64,000 nucleotides of DNA from Marchantia polymorpha subsp. ruderalis. Taxonomy: Eukaryota; Streptophyta; Marchantiopsida; Marchantiales; Marchantiaceae. Position 1 is the stretch's first letter; every line of letters begins with the position of its first letter. The notes beneath the pieces were generated by a model. That model had not been told where the DNA came from, made no database searches, and saw only the letters and a program-made list of their open reading frames with translations. Shown here piece by piece: positions 57,367-64,000 of the stretch. Location: positions 16,083,501 through 16,147,500 of the forward strand of contig AP031355.1 in the NCBI GenBank assembly GCA_037833965.1, in the 5' to 3' direction. The position numbers and the translations under genes are program-made.

Positions 57367-57386
57367 GCCTTTAGTGGGTTATTACA
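57367..57386 (-). repeat. 3' terminal inverted repeat of copy E
   Basis: Read on the minus strand, TGTAATAACCCACT then AAAGGC, matching 14 of 20 bases of the left end. The same end closes copy D (57935) and opens minus-strand copies A (32670) and C (37942). Confidence 0.85.
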
Positions 57387-57703
57387 CCTGAGAATTCAAA
57401 CTCTTCAATAGACTGTTATGGTGTGTTACTGGAATGTTTCTCGGTGAGTCCTTCAGTGCGGACCTGTGTTCTCTGCGCGTTTTGTGAGTTGAGAGTGTTG
57501 TTCACCGCGTCTGAGTGACTTCGATCCAAAGTAGGCAGTCCAAACCGGGTTTCCTACGCTAGCAGCAAGCTAGTGGAAGTGTTGTAAAGGCCGGAGTTGG
57601 GAGTCACTACCCGGAGCTTCGCTGAGTACTCGCGAGAGACTTTTCCCCCCTGAAATCTTGAGTAGAGGTCCTAACGGATCTCTGGCTTGTGTTTCTGTAG
57701 TTT

Positions 57704-57738
<35 letters not shown>

Positions 57739-57935
57739 TACGCTGCACTGTGCGACCTCCGAGTGCGCTCCGAGTGGACACTTGCAATATTTCTGGGAGT
57801 GACAGTCGCTTGAGAATTCAAACTCCTCAATAGTCTGTTAAACATGACACTTTGTACCCTGTGTGTTCCTCTGTCCTTGTGGGTTCGACCTTTCTACCAC
57901 TATATTGCAGTTTTAGCCTTTAGTGGGTTATTACA

Positions 57936-59835
57936 TCCCCATCGTCCGCCTGTCGTGCGTCAATCGTAACTCCTTCGCCGCCGAGGTCTACCGCCGAAGG
58001 TGATCGCGCGGAATGTGTCTGCGCGGGGTGTAATTGTGCATTGCGCACGCGAATTTCCTCCTGCGGACAGACAATCCGCTCCTCCGTTAGGTCCTGCTCC
58101 CTCGATCGGTCCTGCTCCCTCGATCGCTCTTGCGCGAGGGATGCGTCCGGCCTACGCGTAGGCGCAAATCCCGGCGCGTTATCCGCTGAAGGCGTAGCGC
58201 CGAAGGCGTCTACCGCCGAAGGCCGCCCGCCCGATGTCCCTTGGCCCGAAGGCCCTTGAGCCGAAGGCGGATCTTCCGCCGGCTCCTTCCCCTTCCTACG
58301 TTGTACCGCGGGTGAGTCCTGCCTACGCGTAGGCGGCCGCCTATGCGTAGGCGAACTTTCTCTGCCTACACGTAGGCGGAGGTCCACGTCTGCAAGGGGT
58401 CGCCTATCCACAGGGAGTCGCCTGTGCGTAGGCGGCACACTAGTCCGCACCGCACATGGTAACTCCTGACCCGAAGGCCGTCTCTCGTCCGCCGAAGGCT
58501 TAGCGTGGTCTACCGCTCCTGCGGACGTCCGTGCAGTCCCATCCTTCTAAGGGGACGAACTTCCCTTCTCTATGGCGATCGTCGCCGTTTCCGCGCTGTT
58601 GGCTGGTAACACAAGCCTGCGCGCTTTTTGCTTCGGCCGGCTGCAAACTTAGTGCAGTGGCCGCTTCCGTATGAGAGCAGTGGGTTCTCGATGTTGCTCT
58701 CTCTCCGGTTCCTCTCTCCATCTTCGTTTCCGCGGCACTCTCGCTATCAAATAGGAGGTACCCGTCGTCGCCTGCACACCTCCCCAATGCCTGTGCCCAA
58801 TCGTGGACAGTCCATCTATCTACATGCGGACGCAATCCGCGCGTAGGTGGTCGTTCCGCTTCCAACCATTCGCGCACCATGTCTACGCACACGTAATTCC
58901 ATCCCCACAGCAAGAACTCAAGTTTCCTTGCAATCAGCCGTTCCTCAAAAGCACGCAACCCATTTTGTGGAAGCCTTAGTGGCATCATCCGCAGCCTGTT
59001 CGATTTCGACATCGCGTTCTTGAAATTAGTTTGCGCAACTCTCTCTCTGCTCTGCTCGAGCCTCTTGCTCGCGCTTCTGCCTCCTCTGCAAACTCTAATT
59101 TCTCTCACTTTCAACTGTCGCGCACTCAATTCTCTCTCAGCTACCGAGTAATTCTCCGCGCGGCGATGTCTAGAGTGTCTATCAGCTAGCAGGTGGACGC
59201 GCGCAGCTCGCACCAGAAATTGAAATCGCGAATTCAAGAATGGAGCGTCCTCCGTCTCCTCGTTGAAGGTCATGGTCGGCTCTCGGTCGTGAAGGTCGGA
59301 TCACTTGATGGCCGCGCCGGCTCCGCGCTATAACGGCCTTCTCTCTCACGCGCGGCTTCACGCTCCGCCGACGCCGACTTTACTCACACGCTCCAATTGG
59401 CAATTTGAACTCCGCCAGCGTACTACGCCGCGGACATGGGTGCACAGCGCCGAAGGCGGATTTCTCGCCGGCGTGCTACACTCCTTCGTACTTAACTTTG
59501 GCTAGTCCCGCTCCGCCGAAGGCGTTCGTCCGCGCATAGGACAAAAATCGAACTCCTTTCTGCGTAGGCGGAATCCCCAACGGAATCTCCGCCGGCGCAG
59601 AACTTCATCTGCCTGTGCGTAGGCGCTCGCTTACGCACAGGCAAATTCTGTCCGCGCAGGTCCCTCGCCGTAGGCGCAGCGCTGAAGGCGGCTGTGCCGA
59701 AGGCGTTGACCGCTGTCAACGGACTCCGTCCAGTCTGTCCATTTCTCTCGCCTCTCCGTCAGCGCTCTTGTCCCCGTAATCCCGACCGGCCGAAGGCGCA
59801 CTCGTCCGTTCCGTCCGTACAGTCCGTACGGTCTG
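57936..59835 (-). mobile_element. TGT-element copy C, right part (ORF 5' half and leader)
   Basis: Continuation of minus-strand copy C after copy D. It starts at 57936 with the TCCCC duplication, in the codons DDGD of the middle region, and runs through the N-terminal coding region (to 59273) and leader. It is cut at 59835 by copy G. The left end of C in its own orientation (TGTGGTACC-type) has not been reached and should lie beyond the window. Confidence 0.88.
57941..59273 (-). pseudogene. Copy C ORF, 5' half, with internal deletion
   Basis: Begins at the ATG complementary to 59271-59273 (MTFNEETEDAPFLNSRFQF) and keeps the N-terminal conserved region to GYLLFDSE. It then jumps to the RKRRW segment in another frame, through a deletion of about 0.5 kb bounded by a shared GCGAGAG-type motif (near 58740-58750). 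The Arg/Pro-rich middle is open again at 57941-58450 (VPPTHRRLPVDRRPLADVDL, EEIRVRNAQL, DARQADDGD) and, without copy D, would continue into the coiled coil at 40061. The protein could not be made even before D inserted. Confidence 0.8.
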
Positions 59836-60491
59836 TGTGGTACCCCACTTTTGGTATTTTTGAGGAAATTAAAACATTTTTGGAAAACTGTACCGCGGCA
59901 GCAGTGTAAATAGTCTTCGGTGCATCAAAATAGAGTTAAATTGGAAGATCGCAGAGATTCTCGAGAGAATTCGTAAAATCCAGGGGTTGGGTGCAACGTC
60001 GGGGACGGACACCACCCTACATGTGGGCTCTGAAGGAATAACCCCTTCGGCGCAAGGCGCAAAATCCGCCTTCGGCGCTGCGCCTGCGGCGCTAGAGGAA
60101 TCCTTCAGACCTTGGTCAATTCCCAAACGCCTCGACTTGGTTAGGATCTTGATGGAAAGAGCTCGACACGCTGATTCTAACGAGACCAAGAACGCCACGA
60201 ACGGATGAGGACTCCGGGAGTTATGAAGGTCGCAAGATACTCAGCTTCTCGCCTACGAGTAGACGAGGAAAGTTTGTCCTATGCGCGGACGAAGGCAGTT
60301 CGCCTACGCGTAGGCGAAATAGGGTTTGACGTCGGCGCGATGTCCGCCGCAAATGTCGCCTACGCGTAGGCGAGCAAACCTCTGCCCAGGCGGACGAGCG
60401 AAGACCGCCTACACACAGGCGCTTCGGCGTCGGCGGGAAATCCGCCTTCGGCCCTAGAAATGCACCTTCGGGGTTAGAAATTGTACGGCGC
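59836..60491 (+). mobile_element. TGT-element copy G, left-end fragment
   Basis: Starts TGTGGTACCCCAC at 59836, inside the leader of copy C (left flank GTCTG). 656 bp of leader, including the perfect palindrome CGCCTACGCGTAGGCG at 60301-60316, until copy H starts at 60492. It is most similar to the leader of copy D (for example the GGGGACGGACACCACCCTAC region at 60000 and 40228). Confidence 0.85.
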
Positions 60492-62647
60492 TGTGGTACC
60501 TAACTTTTGGTAATTTCGAGGAAATTAAAACATTTTTGGAAAACTGTACCGCGGCAGCAGTGTAAATAGCCTTCGGTGCATCAAAATAGAGTGAATTCGG
60601 AAGATCGCAGAGATTCTCGAGGGAACTCGTAGAATCTAGGAGTTGGGTGCAACGTCAAGGAAGGGCACCACCCTCCCTGCGAGCTCTGGAGGTATGATCC
60701 CTTCGGCGCAAGGCGCAAAAGACGCCTTCGGCGCTGCGCCCTCGGCGCTAGGGAAATCCTTAATATTTAGGTCAACCCCCAAACGTCTCGACTTGGTTAA
60801 GCACTTGTTGAAAAGAGCTCGACGCGCTGATTCCAACGCGCCCAAGAACGCCACAAACGGATGAGGACTCCGGGAGTTATGAAGGTCGCAAGATACTCAG
60901 CTTTTCGCCTGCGCACAAGCGAAGAAAGTTTTGTCCTATGCGAGGACGAAGGAATGTCGCCTGCGCACAGGCGAAATAGGGTTTTTGCGTAGGCGCAAAT
61001 GTCGCCTACGCACAGGCGAGGAAACCTCTGCCTAGGCGGACGAGCGAAGTTCGCCTACGCCCAGGCGTTCGCCTGCGCAAAGGCGCTAAAGCGTCGGCGG
61101 GAAATCCGCCTTCGGCCCTAGAAATGCGCCTTCGGAGGTAGAAATTGTACGGCGCCTTCTGCGCCAGCGCAACGGCGCGGACGAACAAGGAGCCGCCGGA
61201 GTAGTAAAATCCGTACGGACCGTACGGACTGTACGGACGCGACGGATGGATGCGCTCTTGGTCGGGCGGAGTTGCGGCGGCGAGAGCGCCGACGGAGAGA
61301 CAAGGAACGGATAGTCTGGACGGAGACTGTTGACCGCGGTCAACGCCTTCCGCGCCAGCGCAGCGACGCGGACGGACTTCGCCTACGCGCAAGCGAGCGC
61401 CTGCGCACAGGCGGGTGAAGTTCTGCGCCGGCGGAGAATCCGCCGAGGAGTCCGCCTGCGCACAGGCGGGAGTTTAACTTTTGTCCGACGTACGGACAAG
61501 CGCCGAGGCAGAGGAGGATTGGACGAGGAGCGGTACGAACGAGTGTACCGCGCAAGGCGGAAAAGCCGCCTTCGGCGCTGCGCATCCATGTCCGCGGCGT
61601 AGTACACTCGCGGAGTTCAAATTCGCCAATTCTAGCGTGTGAGTTAAATCGGCGTCGGCGGAGCGTGAAGCCGCGCGTGAGAGCGGAGACCGTTTTAGCG
61701 TAGAGCCGGTGCGGCCATCAACTGATTCGACCCTCACGATCAAGAGCCGACCATGACCTTCGACCGGGATACGGAGAGCGCCCCATTCTTGAATTCGCGA
61801 TTCCATTTTCTAGTGCGAGCTGCGCGCGTCCATCTGCTAGCTGCAAAGCATTCCAGACATCGCCGCGCAGAGGATTACTTGTTGATTGAGAGAGAAGTGA
61901 GTGCGCGTGATTTGGAATTGAGTGAGATTAGAGTTTGCCGAGGAAGCAAGGAGCTCGAGCGGAGCAGAGAGAGAGTTAGCGAACAGGCAAATTCCAAGAA
62001 CGCAATGTTGAGGCTGAACCGATTGCGGATGCTGCCGCTCCGGCTTCCACAGAACGGGCTGCGCGCCTACGAGGAACGGCTGATAGCCAGAAAGCTTGAT
62101 TTCTTGCTATGGGGATGGAACTACATTTGTGTGGATATGGTGCGCGAGTGGCTGAAGCCACAGGGACCACCTTCGCGCGGATTGCGTCCGCATGTCGATC
62201 GGTGGACGGTCCAAGATTGGGCGCAGGCGTTGGGAAGGTGTGCCGGCATCCCAGGGCACCTCCTCTTTGATAGTGAGAGCGTCAAGGTGTCTAAGCAGGA
62301 CGAGGCGCAATTTGTGGAGTTGTTCAAGCGGGAGAGGTCTACCAAGAATGGGTACAAGACCCGCGATTACAAGGATCGTTTCCGCCGAACTGTGGCTACG
62401 GCGCTGCTGCAATTACTGCAGCCACACCGCGCCTGATACATCACATTGTGGCAGGTTTCTTTTGTGGAGTGCATCATCGAGGGAGCTCCAATTCACTGGG
62501 CGAGCATCCTGCACAGAGTGATGCGACAGCACGCTTTTGAGGAGAAGGGGGGAACTCTAAATCACCTCTCCCCTTTCCTGATCAATTTCTATCGGCAGCG
62601 AAATTGTTTGACCGCGGCGGAGCTTGCTCGTTTTCCGCCGTTGTCCG
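60492..62647 (+). mobile_element. TGT-element copy H, left part
   Basis: Starts TGTGGTACCTAAC at 60492, inside copy G after GGCGC (expected left half of its duplication). Leader with palindromes of the CGCCTGCGCACAGGCG type (61400-61470), then ORF from 61753. It is cut at 62647 by copy I, within the codons FPPLSV. Confidence 0.85.
61753..62647 (+). pseudogene. Copy H ORF, N-terminal region with one stop, cut by copy I
   Basis: ATG 61753; 227 residues to TGA at 62434-62436, where E has Cys (HRACYITLWQ). After the stop the same frame stays open (from 62446, WQVSFVECIIEG, MRQHAFEEKGGTLNHL, LARFPPLS) until copy I begins at 62648. Apart from that single stop the N-terminal region is intact, so this is a recently damaged copy. 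Confidence 0.82.
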
Positions 62648-63196
62648 TGTGGTACCACACTTTTGGTAATTTTGAGGAAATTAAAACATTTTTGGAAAAC
62701 TGTACCCTGGCAGCAATGTAAATAGCCTTCGGTGCATCAAAACAGAGTGAATTCGGAAGATCGCGGAGATTCTCGAGGGATCTCGTAGAATCTAGGAGTT
62801 GGGTGCAGCAGTAAGGACGGGCACCACCCTCCCTGCGAGCTCTGCAGTTAGGATCCCTACAGCGCAAGGCGCAGAACCCGCCTTCGGAGCTGCATTCGCG
62901 GCGGTAGGAAAATCCTTCATATTTAGGTCAACCCCCGGACGCCTTGACTTAGCTAGGGTCTCGTTGGAAAGAGCTCGACGCACTGATTCCAACGAGCCCA
63001 AGAACGCCAACAGCGGATAAGGACTCCGGGAGTTATGAAGGTTGTAAGATACTCAACTCTTCGCCTGCGCACAGGCGGAGAAGTTTTGTCCTATGCGCGG
63101 ACGAAGGAAGTTCGCCTGCGCACAGGCGAAATAGGGTTTGAGGTAGGCGCGAAGTTCGCCTACGCACAGGCGTCCGCCTGTGCACAGAAACTTCGG
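62648..63196 (+). mobile_element. TGT-element copy I, left-end fragment
   Basis: Starts TGTGGTACCACAC at 62648, inside the copy H ORF (left flank GTCCG). 549 bp of leader with CGCCTGCGCACAGGCG (63062-63077 and the next unit), until copy J starts at 63197. Confidence 0.85.
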
Positions 63197-64000
63197 TGTG
63201 GTACCCCACTTTTGGCAATTTTGAGGAAATTAAAACATTTTTGAAAAACTGTACCCTGGCAGCATTGTAAATAGCCTTCGGTACATCAAAACAGAGTGAA
63301 TCCGGAAGATCGCGGGGATTCTCGAGGGATCTTGTAGAATCTGGGATTTGGGGTGCCGCAGTAAGGACAGGCACCACCCTCCCTGCGAGCTCCGCAGTTA
63401 GGATCTCTACGGCGCAAGGCGCAAAACCCGCCTTCGGAGGTTGCGTCCGCGGCTGTAGGGAAGCCCCCGTAATTAGGTCAACCCTTGGGCGCCTTGACCA
63501 AGTTAGGGTCCCGTTGGAAAGAGCTCGACGCGCTGATTCTAACGAGCCCAAGAACGCTTGGAACGGACGAGGACTTAGGGAGTTATCGCTACTGGAAGAA
63601 ACGGAGGCGGTCGCCTACGGCGGAAGGAGTTCGCCACCGGCGCGAATTCCGCCTACGCGGAAGGGGGATTCAAGTTTTGACCTATGCACGGACGAAGGCG
63701 TTCGCCTGTGCACAGGCGAAGTAGGGTTAGGGAAGGCGCGAAGTCCGCCTACGCACAGGCGTACGCCTGTGCACAGGCACTTCGGCGTCGGCGGGAAATC
63801 CGCCTTGGGCCCTAGAAATGCGCCTTGTGAGGTAGAAAGTGTACGGCGCCTTCCGCGCCAGCGCAGCGCCGCGTACGTCGGAAGAGCCGCCTGAGTAATC
63901 CAACAGGTACGGACCGTGCGGACGGCACGGGTGGATGCGCTCTTGGACGGACGGAGTTGCGGCGGCGGAAGCGCCGACAAAGAGACAAGGAACGGACAGA
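63197..64000 (+). mobile_element. TGT-element copy J, left end, runs off the window
   Basis: Starts TGTGGTACCCCAC at 63197, inside copy I (left flank TTCGG). Its 804 bp are nearly identical to the first 804 bp of copy E at a constant offset of 11,210, with scattered base changes only. It is the innermost and probably the youngest of the G-H-I-J nest. ORF and right end should follow beyond 64000. Confidence 0.88.

Larger units (their letters stand above)
51987..57386 (+). mobile_element. TGT-element copy E, complete 5,400-bp element
   Basis: The reference copy of the family. It begins TGTGGTACCCCAC at 51987 and ends GTGGGTTATTACA at 57386, flanked by CCTGA at 51982-51986 and 57387-57391, a 5-bp target duplication inside the tail of copy D. 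The ends form an imperfect inverted repeat: 14 of the first 20 bases match (TGTxxTAxCCCACTxxxGGC). There are no long terminal direct repeats. Layout: a 1.24-kb palindrome-rich leader, one intact ORF (53229-56381), and a 1.0-kb tail with a TATA-like motif, a hairpin, a direct repeat (56831-56884 and 57236-57289) and a GT run. TGT...ACA ends with 5-bp duplication suggest an integrase-like DDE enzyme (LTR or Ginger-like), but no such enzyme is encoded. Confidence 0.88.
40062..57935 (+). mobile_element. TGT-element copy D, whole but split by two insertions
   Basis: Begins TGTGGTACCCCAC at 40062 and ends GGGTTATTACA at 57935. The 5-bp target duplication TCCCC (40057-40061 and 57936-57940) lies in copy C. 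It is interrupted by the Ty3/gypsy element (41298-49080) and by copy E (51987-57386). Without these and their duplications D is about 4.68 kb. Relative to copy H it lacks about 0.65 kb across the end of the leader and the start codon (junction near 40709-40720). It therefore cannot make the full protein. Its tail is split: 51522-51986 before E and 57387-57935 after it, with an expanded GT run at 57707-57737. Confidence 0.9.

Noticed and set aside
33441..63197. Repeated TGTGGTA starts as solo LTRs
   Set aside because: Copies D and E have different left and right ends forming an inverted, not direct, repeat; no LTR boundary ending in CA is seen after the leader.
33441..64000. Arrays of CGCCTACGCATAGGCG-type units look like a CRISPR array
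   Set aside because: Units are self-palindromic, spaced irregularly, vary in sequence, lie inside transposon leaders and ORFs, and the genome is a plant; there are no uniform spacers or cas genes.
1..64000. tRNA, rRNA or other known RNA genes
   Set aside because: No T-arm/anticodon-arm pattern or rRNA core sequence was recognised by eye; a covariance search would be decisive.

Overview
The window is nuclear DNA of a land plant. It has spliced genes with GT-AG introns, a GDSL esterase/lipase, two DMP (DUF679) membrane proteins, an LRR receptor kinase, AT-rich intergenic DNA, and nested plant transposons. The coiled-coil proteins of the repeat-rich half remind me of unannotated repeat proteins in liverwort (Marchantia-type) assemblies. 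That is memory and inference only; species and chromosome cannot be fixed from the sequence.

Bases 1 to about 32,660 are low-copy DNA. In order they hold: a complete five-exon GDSL esterase/lipase gene (+); a decayed ABCC (MRP-type) transporter pseudogene (+); a small two-exon hypothetical gene (+); a DMP gene (-); a decayed basic-secretory-protein (PF04450-type) pseudogene (+); a second DMP gene (-) paralogous to the first; a small secreted PAN/apple-like gene (-); a two-exon LRR receptor kinase with an odd activation segment and a long Ser-rich tail (+); and a first exon resembling an acid lipase whose start codon appears damaged. Long AT-rich stretches and several perfect inverted repeats lie between them.

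Bases 32,670 to 64,000 are almost wholly transposon, and this is the most interesting part. One repeat family occurs as nine nested copies (A, B, C, D, E, G, H, I, J). A complete copy, E (51987-57386, 5,400 bp), starts TGTGGTACCCCAC, ends GTGGGTTATTACA (imperfect terminal inverted repeats), is flanked by a 5-bp target duplication (CCTGA) and carries one intact 1,050-codon ORF with no transposase or reverse transcriptase that I recognise. Copy D (40062-57935) has its own 5-bp duplication (TCCCC) and is split by E and by a Ty3/gypsy retrotransposon (41298-49080, minus strand, 4-bp GATC duplication, near-identical LTRs, two in-frame stop codons in pol). D lies inside minus-strand copy C. G, H, I and J are further insertions, each beginning inside the previous one, with right ends beyond the window. 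B begins inside A.

All copies are packed with short hyphenated palindromes of the type CGCCTA-CGCA-TAGGCG, CGCCTGTGCACAGGCG and CGCC-TTC-GGCG. Both arms change together between copies, in the leader and inside the ORF. This looks like selection or copying on hairpin structure. With the self-nesting habit, the unusual ends and the lone coiled-coil protein, this family is my candidate for an undescribed system.
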